DNA from: Pelomyxa schiedti
Lineage: Eukaryota > Evosea > Pelobiontida > Pelomyxidae
Length of the DNA: 64,000 nucleotides
NCBI GenBank assembly: GCA_020536535.1
Contig: JAHLWZ010000455.1
Span: forward strand, 62,876-126,875
Direction of reading: 5' to 3'
This document shows, one piece after another, positions 33,225 through 45,166 of the stretch. Below the pieces are notes generated by a model. The model made no database searches, was not told the DNA's origin, and saw nothing but the letters and a program-made list of their open reading frames with translations. Position numbers and translations under genes: made by a program. Each line of letters begins with the position of its first letter. Positions within the stretch are counted from its first letter, which is position 1.

Positions 33225-36029
33225 ATGGCTGCAAACCAACAAGGACCACAGCGAGGAGGCCAGGCAGAACAAGTGTTGGTTCACCCCCTGATGTTCCCGT
33301 TAACTGGGCACGGGGGCAGATCTGTGGCCTCCGCGACGCCGGCAGTGACAACGGCTTCGACTACGCCTTCGGCGCCCAGAGACAACACTGCTGCACGCGC
33401 GGAACTTTGGTCAAATTGTGTGAATGAGGCGTGTAGGGACCCAAACGGCGTAACGGGCGGCATCCAGATGCAACCGCTCACCCACGACCGACAATTGAAG
33501 GCGCAGTTGCAACAACAACAACAGCAACAATTACTCCATTTGCCTGCACTGCCGAGAACCCAACCTGTGCAAGTTGTTGTTCATGAACAGCACAACTCTC
33601 TTGTTTCGACTACTTGTCACTCAAACACAAATCGTACAGCTGCAACTGGAGCCAAATTGTTAATAAACCAGGACCACCAATTGCCGTCGGCCTCTAACAA
33701 AACTGCAAATCCTCTGTCAAAAACTGTACTGAGTTATACACATTCTGGGACCACACCATCAGTTCTATTGATGTCTTCCCCCCCAACTCCCTTCAATAAT
33801 ACCGGAGCTATCCATCCCGATTCCTTGCCCCCTCCGCCCACCCGTTTTCCTCCGTTAACCACATCCCCACCTACAACACCTCTACTTTTAACTAGTATCC
33901 CTCGCACAACTCGCCCCTTACCACAGCCTCCAATAACTTGTACAAAGCAGCCCGCAATTCTACAAGGCCCAATTCTGAATGACTGGGAGCAAACTACTCC
34001 CTCTCCAACACCCCCTTCACCAGTTAGTTCACCTCAGATTGATGGTTTTATGACCTTCGGTTATCTTACATTAATGGAGTTAATCAGGTCCCAAAGTGGT
34101 TACCGTTGCTGGTGAAGAATGGAATCTCATAAGCAGATCGCCACAAGCATCAAATAGGACTCCGCCTACTTCAACTCCCTCTCCATCACTCCCTCCCACA
34201 TTGGGTGGTTCTCACAGCGATTTTGACTTTATTTTCCCACCACCTCACCAAGAACCTGCATCAGAACAAGCAACTGCACCTTCCAACCCACAACTACGGA
34301 ATACACCACATTCACCGCACGGATCTCCTCCACCTTCACCGACAATGGAACCAAAAAAGCCCAAAGGAGTAGGAAATTGGAGGAGCAAAACTGTTGCTCT
34401 TGTATACAATTTTTACCGAGCTCGTACATTCTCAATTACATCTTCAAAGTAAATAACATGTATACAGAACCTACTGCGCCCCCTCAATTTTCAACCTCCA
34501 CTATTTGGCTACTGGGCCACTATTTTGAGTGCGTCCGCTCTGACGGCGAGTTATATGTAAACCCTAAGTTCTTTGACGACTTTGCTCGTCTCATTTGGAT
34601 CACGTACGTTCCATGTAATGGTTGACCTTTTAAAAACTTATTGTATGGTTTTATAGCTACCGACGGGATTTCCCACCAATTCCTTTAACATCAGTCACAT
34701 CTGACATGGGGTGGGGATGCATGATTCGAACAGGTTTGAGCGAATATGATTATTTCTCTAACACTTTTGAAGGCCAGATGTTGCTTGCCAGAGCTATTGT
34801 CTGTAAATATATTTGTAACAGTATGAAATATTGAATGTAATTATCTTTTATGCAACAAGAAGGATGCAACTTTAGACAAACAGACCTTATTCCTTTTTCA
34901 TTTACCAACTTGGATGAAACTGAGGTTTCTTCTCGGTCTTCCTTCTTCAATTAAAGAATACAGATAATACGACTTTTTGCTGATTTCCCTCATCTGTCTT
35001 GTCCTTTCTCGATTCACAACATTGTCATGCGTAACAGTACAATTAAGCGAGAAAACGGGGAAGAAGATAGCCCCTCCGTAGAATGGTTTGGACCCTCTAA
35101 AACTGCTCAAATTTTGAAGTACGCTCCATTTACAATGTTGGATATACAAACTCTTAGCAGATACCTTGTCCATCAACACCCACAAACTAATATGGCTGTA
35201 TATGTACATGATCAGGGTGTTATATACCGGGATCAAGTTGAAGCACTGTGCACTGCTCCTGCCTTGAACCTTCCTCAACAAGCAATGAGTTTTTTACTGG
35301 TCCCTGATGACCCCACAGCAGCTTCTGCCCTCCGCATAATGCAATCTCAAGAGGGTAACTTAGCTACAAGGGAGACAGTTAGATTTGGAGAGTGGAGGCC
35401 ATGCTTACTTCTCCTACCCCTGAGGCTTGGAGTTGACCACATAAATGAGGTATTGTCTCTTTGCAGTTGACGGAAAGTGCTTAAGTACTCTTATTCATTA
35501 CCAAGATGTATGTAGAAGGTTTGAGGCAGCTCATGCAACTTCCTCAAATTGTTGGTATCATAGGTGGAAAGCCGAGCCAATCACTTTATTTTGTTGGCTG
35601 CCAAGGTACAATCTCTCGATCAAGCATCCAAAATAACCAAAAAAAAGATGACAATTTTATCTATCTGGACCCCCACATTGTCCAAGCAGCAGCTCCCACT
35701 GCGAGCAATATTGATATCGATGTAATTATCCCCTACAATCACGCTTAACGCAAATAATTTTTCACTAGACGTACCACTGCCAAATGCCACAAATGATGAG
35801 AATAATGGATATAGACCCCTCTCTTGCAATCGGCATATATTGTCACAATGAAGCAATGTTCAATAACGTGTGCTCCTTCATTGTGTCAATATCCTCGCAC
35901 TTGCCTATCAGTGTTGAGGCAACAACGCCACCAGACTCTGAGGTATTTAGTAGCGTTCTGTCATCATTCAGCGAGCACATGATGACACAGTCACAAGACT
36001 TCACTGTAGTATTACCTGACCAACACTGA
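33225..36029 (+). CDS. ATG4: ATG4-family cysteine peptidase with long disordered N-terminal extension
   Basis: This is the autophagy protease that processes and delipidates ATG8. ATG 33225 begins a roughly 370-residue Gln/Pro/Ser/Thr-rich region before the catalytic core, far longer than in animal ATG4. The core is split by short introns: WLLGHYFECV, DFARLIWITYRRDFPPIP, catalytic Cys block SDMGWGCMIRTGQMLLARAI (~34715-34790), EWRPCLLLLPLRLG, GIIGGKPSQSLYFVGCQ, then Asp/His block NFIYLDPH (~35660). Intron 35609-~35649 joins GCQ to DDNFIYLDPH. The end is MDIDPSLAIGIYCHNE and a ~50-residue tail to 36029, with AATAAA 30 nt later. The extension carries no recognisable domain; phosphorylation or LIR-type control is possible but unproven. 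Confidence 0.9.
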
Positions 36030-36058
36030 AACAACCACCAGTACCATTTCAGTATTCC

Positions 36059-36064
36059 AATAAA
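36059..36064 (+). promoter_or_regulatory. Candidate poly(A) signal of ATG4
   Basis: AATAAA lies 30 nt after the ATG4 stop and is followed by a T-rich tract. Confidence 0.45.
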
Positions 36065-36123
36065 AATACGCGTATTTTTTTTTGCACTTTGTCTACATTT
36101 ACAAAGAAGCCCTTTGGTAGTAC

Positions 36124-37988
36124 TTATGTACTTTTCGGTGTTCTTTTGGATGCGGAGGGAACAGGAGAATAGGTATGTGACTGGTTCTCCAGTAGACGTG
36201 ACTGCGTGTCAGTGTGTTCTGGGTAGTCCAGGCCACTGATTTGTATCATTCCTTGGTAGACAAAGATGCCAAGGACTAGCAATGTGAAGCCGCACTTGTG
36301 GAGTGGTGTGAGGAAAGGATGGGGGAAGAGGAGGTAAGTACCAGCTGCAGAAAGCTCCATTCTGTCCAGCGTTCCCCGAACTCCGGACTTTGGGGTACAA
36401 GTACGTAATGAATCAACAAGTCTCCTAGCCACACAACGCCGGCAATCAGTGTGTCTAATACAACGCGCACCCTACTGCTGGTCAAGGTAACAACTAGAGT
36501 GTGTTTAGTTTTAATTGTTTTGGAGTCGTTAACAAACCAAAAACGCCAGCAAAATAATAGAAGAAGACACATAAGGCATAGACAAAAATAGTGACAATTA
36601 GCGTAGGATTGTCTGCAAGCATGTGGAAAGTTTCAATAGTATCCTCACCATAGGGTTCTTTCCTCAATTTCAGGAATCGTTAAATCAGGAAGTGAGTGGT
36701 ACTCCCTCTTCAAGGAAGCAGTATAGAACCTACCAGGAATAAAATAGATAATAACCAGTAAAAAAGTGCATGCTACGAAACCATATAGGCCTTCTAATGC
36801 AAATATCAATAAAGGATTTGACTAGAAGGAAGGGTTAGTCAGAGACCATAATGTCAAGGGAGGTTACAGTGAGAAGTTCAAGTGTATGAGCTGGTGTAAT
36901 AACAAGCTGTGCCGCTTGAATGCACTGCCTATCAGATACAATAAGACTAGCAAGACAAGAATAAGTAGTATACGCAATGATGACAAATGCTACACCAATC
37001 CCCTCTTCCGCCAGAGAGACATTGGACTAGTCCTCCAAATAAGCTTAGTTGGTAGCTTAGAGAGAATAACCTCACAAGAGAGAATCAATGAAGAACAGCA
37101 TATGACAATGAGACCTAAAACAACAAAAGCGACTCCAATCCATCTAAATACCAACATAGGAGTCTTAAGAAAGAACTTGCTAAACAGGGCCCCAATAACT
37201 AGCATACTGCATTTAAGCATCTGAAAAGATATAACTATACACACATTACGTGAGAAAGTACCTGCCAAAGGGAAGCACTTATCCAGAGTAGGGCATAAAA
37301 ACATAAAATCGTGGAAACCAAGTCGCACATTGAAGGGATCAAATACAGCAGCAACTTCTAAATTTCTTTTTTTTTGGCATACTATGACATCAGAAAGTGT
37401 CCCAACCTTCCACATAGACTTCATTTCTGGAGTTTGATTCCCCACGCCAAAGACTTCCAATCTTCTGCTGTCACGCATCCAGCTAGATTGAAGTTGTACT
37501 GCTTGTTGAGTTGTTGGAGCATAGTGCATGTGCTTTCGTTTGGCTCTTGAATTAAACCGCTGACCAAGGTTGGAAGCAGCATATGACAATATAAATCCAA
37601 TACACAGACTGGAGAAATTGTCAATAACAAAATAAGGAATAAGGTGTAACCTCAAAAACATCACATCAGTCTGAAACCTACCCACTGCATCAGAAAAATG
37701 ATATAGAGAGGGAACAAACCAAGGTTTCTCAAAACGATGCAACAAGTCATCATCCCCTTTGACTAACCAGGAAGAAAGAGTGCAGAAGAAAGGGGAGAAA
37801 AAAAAAAAGTAAATGCCAAGGCCTTTTTTTTTTTTGTTTGTTTGTGCGACGAGCATGCACCTACCTTGTATAGTGAAGGAGCACTTTAGAAACACCACGT
37901 ACCAAGATCCGAAACTAACCAAGCCGATGCACGCCGCGCCGCGTCCCACGCTCCTCCCCTCACACCCTTCACACCATCCCCACCACAT
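36124..37988 (-). CDS. SLC35F6-like drug/metabolite-transporter-family membrane protein
   Basis: This multi-pass membrane protein resembles SLC35F6, a lysosomal/mitochondrial nucleotide-sugar-transporter relative. ATG 37988 gives MWWGWCEGCEG followed by GLVSFGSWYVVFLK. A soluble insert follows (MHYAPTTQQAVQLQSS, ~37460-37530). Typical helices are VCIVISFQMLKCSMLVIGAL (the family's SFQMLRGA block), FLKTPMLVFRWIGVAFVVLG and LLIFALEGLYGFVACTFLLV (family EGLFGF block). Toward the end come SSRVRVVLDTLIAGVVW (family TRMVLDSLRT block) and LVLGIFVYQGMI. The tail ends RTPKST at 36124. Transport substrate cannot be told from sequence. Confidence 0.8.
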
Positions 37989-38164
37989 GTCAATGTGTCA
38001 ATGTGTCGGTGTGCCAAAAAAAGGTCCGTACAAAAGGCGATTCACCCTGCTGTTGTTCTTGTTAATATTTTGGCAGATCAATCGAATAAATGGGGGTTCT
38101 CAGCCCTTTTAGTTGTATGGTATTAAACAATGAGTTGGTAGTTGGACTAGTGGAAACAAGAGGA

Positions 38165-39074
38165 CTACAGAGCCCCGCTTTCTTTCATAATTCTGTGGTG
38201 AGCTGTTTGATACCACTTGTTTAGAACTGAGGCCGGAATATCTGGTGGTTCGCGTTATTATTTGTTTATTTTGTATGGGTGGGAACTTACAATCTTGTCC
38301 AGGAGCGTTGACTATTTGGGGATTCTTGGTTGAAAATGACATAGCGAAATTATAGAAGTTCTCCAGCAATTTCAGTGGCATGTTTGTGGAGTCTTCAACT
38401 GAGCTGGAGCGTGCGGTGGCATTATTACTTTGAGTGAACTGCCATCTTTCCTGAATTGATGTCATTGACTCCACACTTATCCCAAGCTGAACAGGAGGAA
38501 GCTGTGTGGGTGGCTGTGATGCGTCGACCATTTCCCCGGAAGTTGGTGATGAATTTGAGACTCTGAACACTGCACTTGGCTTGTCATTGCTAATGAACCC
38601 ATGAAAGTCCCATTTGGTATAATCCGGTGGCCAAGCCAAAAAGAGGGCAGCTCCGTAACCTGGGGCTGTAATTCCAAAGGGGCCTTAGTTGGAACTTCGG
38701 GATTTCTAAATAGGAAGACAAACGTAGCGGAGCCACTCCGGTGAGGAACACCACAATGTGATTGATAGGATGAGCTGTATCATGCTGCAGTGTAAAAACA
38801 CACTTGGCTCTTTTTGAAGTGGTGGTTTCTGTTAGTTAATTAAAAACACATTGATATAACAAGTTGGAAATACAGAAAAAAAAAAAAAGATAGAACTTCG
38901 GAGGTGGGGCCCTTACACATCAACCTGCACAGCGGTGGTATTGACCATGCGACCGGCAACAATGCACCCAAAAAGGTTGGTGGTCTGAGCCCCAGTCTGA
39001 GGCGTGAATTGCAACTGCGCCGACGGTGTGGCAGTTGGCATTGTGGTCGTCGACAATCCTGGCTGCTGCATCAT
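38165..39074 (-). CDS. HIKESHI: Hikeshi/OPI10-family protein
   Basis: This nuclear import carrier takes HSP70 into the nucleus under heat stress in animals. ATG 39074 (MMQQPG) precedes a Thr/Gln-rich lead, then the diagnostic FGCIVAGRMVNT. Later blocks are FLFRNPEVPTKAPLG, GFISNDKPSAVFRVSN, LGISVESMTSIQE and KLLENFYNFAMSFS. After an intron of ~49 nt the end reads IPASVLNKWYQTAHHRIMKE, finishing in SGAL at TAG 38165. Length and block order agree with the family. The ~30-residue N-terminal extension is unusual. Its neighbours do not suggest a pathway. Confidence 0.88.
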
Positions 39075-39191
39075 TGTGTCGTTTGGGGGTGTTTGAAGAG
39101 TGATGGGTGCCACCCGCTTTTTTTCGTTGTTTATTAATCAACCCGCCGCAGATTCGGGTTGAAATCCTAACGACATTCCAGTAAAAAACCG

Positions 39192-41301
39192 ATGTTTGTT
39201 GGGTTAGTTTTAGGTTTGGCGTTGCTGTGTGCAACGTACACAAGTAACCTCCCCTGCTAGTTAAGTCTTGGTTTTTCTTTTTGTGACTTTTCTTGTTTTC
39301 AGCATCGGCGTATACTTCTGATTGGGAGTCGATTGACAGTCGCCCTTTGCCTTCGTGGTACGACGAAGCCAAGTTCGGGGTACTTTTCTTTTCTCCTCCT
39401 TTTCCCTTATTTGAATAACACTTTCACAGATTTTCATACATTGGGGATTATATGCTGTGCCATCCTACGGATGCACTGAGTTTGGTGGTGCTTCTGGTGA
39501 ATGGTGTGTCTCACTTTATTGCACTCTTAATCGGCGCGAAGGTATTGGTACGAATTGGACACTGAAAAAGAACCTTGTCTCGTTTCGTGGCACAGGAATA
39601 CCTATGGAGACGATTTTACTTATGAAGGCACTCTACTCTATACAAATGCACAAAAATAACTTTCTATCAAGATTTTGCCAATCAGTGGAAGACAAGCATG
39701 TTCGACCCTGACGACTGGGCTGACATTTTTGCTGGGTCTGGTGCCAAATACGTTGTTATGACATCCAAGGTCCCTATCTCGTTGGGACCTTTTTTTTTCT
39801 AAGACAAGAACGTAGCATCACGAAGGATTCTGCAACTGGAAGAGTGCACAAGTACTTCCTTGTACATTTCAAACAAGAGCTTATGACTTAACAGTCTTGG
39901 AACTGGAACTCTGTTGATTGTGAACCACATCAAGACAACATGGCAATGGTTTCTAAAGCTGTTAAAAGGGCAGGACTACGCATGGGATATTATCACAGGT
40001 ATCCCATTAAAAACTTACATAATTTTTTGATGAGTCTTGTAAAGTTTATATGAGTGGTACAATCCTCTCTATTTGGAGGATAAAGAGGTCAATGGGAACA
40101 CAACTTACTACATTGACGAAGTACTTGTACCTCAAATGCACGATGTTGTGAACAACTATCAACCCGATATCTGGTGGTCTGATGGAGGCAAGTGTTTCCT
40201 GTAAAATGAATGGCAACTAACCCCCACTCAAGATTGGGAGGTGGTCTTCTTTTCTTTACTTTATATCTGTTTCACAAATCCATCCACTTAGATGTATGAC
40301 TCTTATTGGAGATCCACCGATTTCCTTGCATGGCTTTATAATGACAGCCCTGTTAAAGTTTGTTACCGCTGCTTTACAACAGAACAGCTTTTCCTAAAAA
40401 GACGCTCATAGGACACTGTTGTTGTAAACGACCGCTGGGGCATTAATGACAGCTGCGAGCATGGTGGATTTTACACGTGCTCTGATAGATATGACCCTGG
40501 AGTGCTGCAGCCTCACAAATGGGAGAATTGTTTAACTTTGGACAAACAATCCTGGGGGTGCGCATCAAAGAGGGACTTAAGATTTCTAACAAATGTCATA
40601 GGTACAGGCGAAATATGAAACTGGAAGATGTTATGACAATTGAGGAGCTTTTGGGCCACCTTGCATCTACTGTTGCTTGCAACGGAAACTTACTGTGAGT
40701 GTACTTCATCACAATCTTCCAGTCCTGACACACGTTAGGCTCAATGTAGGTCCGACAAGTGAAGGAATGATTGTACCAATATTCGAGGAGAGGTGTGTAA
40801 CTTCCCATCTATACCAGGATGACCCTCCCTTCTAGGTTATCACAAATTGGAGAATGGCTGGAAGGTACTCCCAGAATCTATGAAACAACTTACTTGACTG
40901 AACTCTTTTTACAGTAAACAGTGAATCCATTTTCGGAAGCTCACCATGGCGTGCCCAAAACGACACAGCCGCAAGTGTCTGGTATACCACACAACTCTCC
41001 ACAGGCTATGTATATGCTATCTTCCTCTCGTGGCCTGCAAGCAATACAATTGTGCTGACTGAGCCAATCCCAACAGAGGTAAGTTTAAGTTTACCTTTAA
41101 CCCACCCTTGGCTTCTGCTGTATCCCGGCAACCACACAACTAACAACATCACAGGACGTGACCACAGTGGAGCTCATTGGGTGGGGTACCCTTGATTGGC
41201 AACCCAGTGGCGGCTCCATGTCCGTCACTCTCCCTACCCTTACTGAGTCTCAGCTTCCCTCCAAATACGCCTGGGTTCTCAAGATCGCCAATGTCAAGTG
41301 A
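39192..41301 (+). CDS. GH29 alpha-L-fucosidase, secreted/lysosomal
   Basis: This enzyme hydrolyses alpha-linked fucose from glycoconjugates. ATG 39192 starts a signal peptide ([12 protein letters not shown]). Splicing 39221-39300 gives [26 protein letters not shown] and then [14 protein letters not shown], the GH29 start. Later motifs are [27 protein letters not shown], the nucleophile Asp in DIWWSDG (~40170-40190), [13 protein letters not shown], and [14 protein letters not shown]-type block [21 protein letters not shown]-terminal beta domain follows ([19 protein letters not shown]), ending at TGA 41301. Several N-glycosylation sites are present. There are about ten short introns. Confidence 0.92.
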
Positions 41302-41378
41302 AACCGACAACAAGGAAACAACAACAAAACAAAAAAAAAAAAAAACCGAGAAAGGCATCAATTCGTTGAAACAGGGAG

Positions 41379-44310
41379 ATGACTGCACATGGCAACGACG
41401 GTGTGTCTGAGTGGCCCGACTTTGAAGCGATAGAGGAAGAGATACAAGAGGAGGTGGCCGTGGCGGAGGAACTAGGGAGTAACGGAAAGGCGTACAGTAC
41501 TAGCAGCAGCCGGCAAGCAGAGCATGAGCAAGAGCAACAGCATGAGCAAAAGGAGCAGGAGCAGGAGCAGGAGCACGAGCCGAGCCAGGAGGGCATCGTG
41601 GCAGCGCAGGACGACGAGGCAGAGGAGAACCAGTACGAGTACGAGTACGAGTACGAGCTGGAGGATGTGGACGTTGGAGAGGACAACGACCACGTGCCCC
41701 GCCTGGAGGGAGAAGGAGAAGGAGATGGAGATGGAGATGTAGATGGAAATGCCGAAGAAGAAGAAGAAGGAGAAGAAGAAGAAGAAAGGGAAGGAGGCGA
41801 AGAAGAAGAAGAAGCAGAAGAAGAAGAAGTTGAGGAGGAGGAGGAAGAAGAAGAACAACTGGGGGAGCTGGGCTACGACGAAGCACCGGATGTGGAGGAG
41901 GTGTTGGAGTTACTCGACGAAGGCGCGGAGGTGGGCCAGCCAGCCGAGTACGAGTACGAGTACGAGTATGAGGAGGCCGCGGTGGAGCCGAGGGACTCGC
42001 ACGGAGACGACGACGCGGCCGGCACAGCAAGCGCGAGCACCACAGGGGCTGGGACTGAGGACGTGGCGAAGGGGACCGCCGCACCGGACGGCGCTGGGGA
42101 AGATCGCAGGGAGGAAGTCGCTATCTGGGACCCGGCGTACGGCGACGAGGAGGTGGAAACATGGCAAGACTTCGAGGAGGAGGAGTACGGCGAAGGCGCC
42201 TTTGCAAGTAGCGCGACCCACGCCACCACCAGCGGTGGAACTGATAAGGGAGAGGACCAGGTCGGTGGCGAAGCAGTACGAGGTGAGGATGATGATGGTG
42301 TTGGTGTTGGTGTTGGTGATGGCGATGGAGATGGAGATGGAGTGGCAGTTCATTCAGGGGGAAGTGATGACTTTGACTCTGCTTTGGAAGCAGATATAGT
42401 CAACGAACCACTGGGCACGGCTACTTCAGCTCTACATAACGAGTCCTCGGACTCAGAGGACAGGATGTGTGAAATATGCTGCAAACCGTTTCACCTATCT
42501 CGTTTTATCAAAGAATGGTACGCTTCCCGTTCGATCCCTTACCCGAATTCTTGTGTAGAATGTGATCAAGAAACCTTCAATCAACATTCTAGTCGCAAGC
42601 ACACCCATAAGCATCCACTCCATCATCCCCAATATAAAAATAGACAGAATGTCAACAAACCCAAATTTCTTCGTCACTCCAAGCATCACTTGCACAACTT
42701 GGAATCTAACAACTTGCCATCCCATGGTAACACTGCAGCAAGCTCTGAACAATTAAACCATACCACACCCGACTTGCAAACAAATACACACAACCGCACC
42801 TCACCATTTCCCTCTTCTCGCACTCGTTCTTCAAATTATGGATCCAGCTTCAACTCTGTGCCTGTACAACTAACACCATTCACATCAGAACTCAAGTCAA
42901 GTATACCACTACCTCCCTCAAACACTTCACTCGACATTGAATCCAACTCTCGTGACATAACTACTTGTACAGCACAGTCTTCTACAAGTGCATCTCAGCC
43001 AATTTCCCCCTCCCACACCATAAATGACCTAGAGGTATTCTCCACTCTGGTTTCTTTACTGCCTAAACTCTCACTCCAGGATGGTATCAATGGTTGCCCG
43101 ATATGCATGGAAAAGTGGCATGCCCCAATTTTCTTACTTCCGTGTGCACATTCACTTTGTGGGTCATGTGCTGATTCCATTCTACAAAAATCCCCTCAGG
43201 TTATCACACTGAAAACTTTTTTGTGGTAACTTGTTTTCATTATACAGTGTCCCCTATGCCGCACTCTAATCCCAGCGAAATCCACAAGCGATTTAAAGAG
43301 AAATTACCAGCTTGAGACCTTTTGTGAATACGTTCATGTACCCTCCCCTCCCACGGAATAATAGCGCACCCAAATATATCTTAAGCAAAGTCCAAGACCA
43401 TCTACGAAAATTAAGCCAAGGAAGTCGTTATGTTCCGCACACAAAAAACCACTGAAGTATTACTGTGCGAACAGTACTTGCAGGTTGGATTACCGATAAA
43501 GGAGTCGCAAGTCCATTAAACGATGGCTTCCAGAATTCCAGTTTGTGTTGATTGTTTATTATATGGAGAACATAAATCACATCAAGCACAAGATCTCAAA
43601 AAAGCCGCCCAAGGTCATTCCCCTAATATACGGTTTTTTAACTGAAATTCTGACTTAGATCAACAACCCCTGTTAAAAGATTTGTACACCCAATTGGCGG
43701 CAAGGAAAACCGAGGTTTCACTTCCATTCAGCTATCTTTCCTTACCAAACAAAAACTAAAATGTATAACACAGCTCAGACAGTTGCAGCTTAAACTCGAA
43801 AGTCAAATATCAACACTACAGAAAAAGAAGCTTCAAACCGCCACGGCAGCAAATAGAGCAGAACGCCTTATCTACGATTCACTGGCAAGCAAATTCGCTG
43901 AAATGAGAGATGAACTGGATAATGCATTCACCTCCGCCACCTTACAGTGCCAGCGATCAATTCGCGAAACTGATGAGATGATATCGCTGGTTACATGTGC
44001 GTTCCCGATGACAGGTTCTGTCCCAGATAGAACGGAGGACGATCCGGTTTCAGTTGTGAGTTCTGTTCAGGCCATTATTGATGCCCTTGAGACAAGCAAT
44101 CTCGTGAAGCAACGCGGTTCTGAGGTGTCATCCCCAGATATTCTCCAGATGCCTGGTGTACAACAGCCTTCCCAGAAGAGTCGAAATTCAAACAGTGAGG
44201 ATATTGCCTTGAAAGTACTGTCTACACAAATTCTCACACTTGGATCACACGTGATTAATCTGGGAGACATAGTGAAGGACTTGTTATCCTCAACCACAAA
44301 CAAACCCTAA
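41379..44310 (+). CDS. TRIM-like E3: acidic N-terminus, RING, B-box, coiled coil
   Basis: This is a predicted ubiquitin ligase. ATG 41379 starts about 340 residues dominated by Glu/Asp with repeats such as YEYEYEYE (GAGTAC units at ~41636 and ~41948) and poly-Glu (41750-41860). A first Cys/His cluster follows (CEICCKPFHL...CVECDQ, ~42468-42565), then a Ser/Thr/His-rich linker. The RING reads CPICMEKWHAPIFLLPCAHS with CGSC, and after an intron CPLCRTLIP (~43095-43275). A B-box (LLCEQIPVCVDCLLYGEHKS, ~43470-43590) is recovered by splicing 43481-43540. A coiled coil comes next (LRQLQLKLESQISTLQKKK), and the end is at 44310. A stop at 43361 would end the protein just after the RING if the next intron is not removed, so two isoforms or two genes remain possible. 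The B-box link is inferred. Confidence 0.72.
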
Positions 44311-44416
44311 ATGACAAGGGGAAAAAATTACTGTTTTTGCTTCCACTGCATTGAACTTTGTGAGAAATACTCCTTGTCATAGCGGACCACCTAAACCCGG
44401 TAACGGCAGTTAAAAA

Positions 44417-44956
44417 AAAAAAGATGAGAAGATTGTGAGATGTGCAACCCAAAGGAGACCCACCAGCACCCCGAAACCCTTCCAATTGTCATGGGGCACA
44501 GATCCGACCACCCCACCCCCGCCAAGAGACCACCCCCACCCACCCAGCTCCCTGTCCCAAGAAATCTCGGGCACAGAGAGCACAAACGGGGGGGGGGAGA
44601 TCCCACGGGGGAGGGGAATCGAACCCACAAATTTGCCGCAGAGGACAGAATTGGGAGAGAATTTCAGAGGCACCGGCTTGAGATGAGCCCCCTGGAGGAA
44701 AATCAAGGCCTCGGAAAATTCGATGGAAGTCAAGTTGTTCGAGGCCAAAATTCGAAGGATTTGAAAATCAATTTATTTCAGGTAAATTATTCTGTTGTTG
44801 TTGTTGGGGTGTCAACGTTCACAACGATTGGACAAAGCTGTCTTTTTCCAAGTAATTACGAAGTAGCACACCTCTTTCGCTTCCCACCATTTGTTTGCCC
44901 CGAGTAACATTCTTTTCGTCTCTAAAATTTACCCTCACCGGTACTTATGGGTGTTC
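44417..44956 (-). repeat. ~540-bp dispersed repeat, copy A
   Basis: Nearly identical, in reverse complement, to 57496-58032. The strand is given so that both copies read in the same sense. It carries G/C-rich tracts and a GGTTCGATTCC box on the minus strand (44614-44624), which matches a tRNA/pol III B-box. At the 44417 end it has an A-rich run that would be a T-run terminator on the minus strand. Divergence is concentrated in a ~45-bp segment around 44815-44865. Long open frames in both directions are shared by both copies, but they encode nothing recognisable. Confidence 0.85.
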
Positions 44957-45166
44957 CAGCCTTCTTTTCTCTGTCCGAAAATTCATTACCCTACAATACC
45001 ACTGGGCAAATGTGGTGGTATGGAGATTATTTATTGCGCCACTGGTTCTTTGGTTTCGCCTGTGGGTTGCAGTTGCCCCGCTTTCTTCTGTATTCTGTTG
45101 TGTTTCTTTGTTGGTGTTGCTGTGGGTATTACTGTGTCTGGAGAAGTGTGTTGTTCATGAAACTGC
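44957..45166. other. Spacer between repeat copy A and FAH-family gene
   Basis: A + strand ORF starting at 44947 runs antisense into the FAH-family gene (to 45279) and is Trp/Leu/Cys-rich. No domain or splice support, so it is not called. Confidence 0.3.

Noticed and set aside
41500-42084. Long minus-strand ORFs rich in Leu/Arg/Pro or Ser
   Set aside because: Shadows of the acidic GAG/GAA repeat in the TRIM-like gene.
44440-44907. 155-codon ORF in repeat copy A (and its counterpart in copy B)
   Set aside because: Both strands are open in multiple frames because of G/C-rich tracts. The peptides are low-complexity and match nothing recognised.
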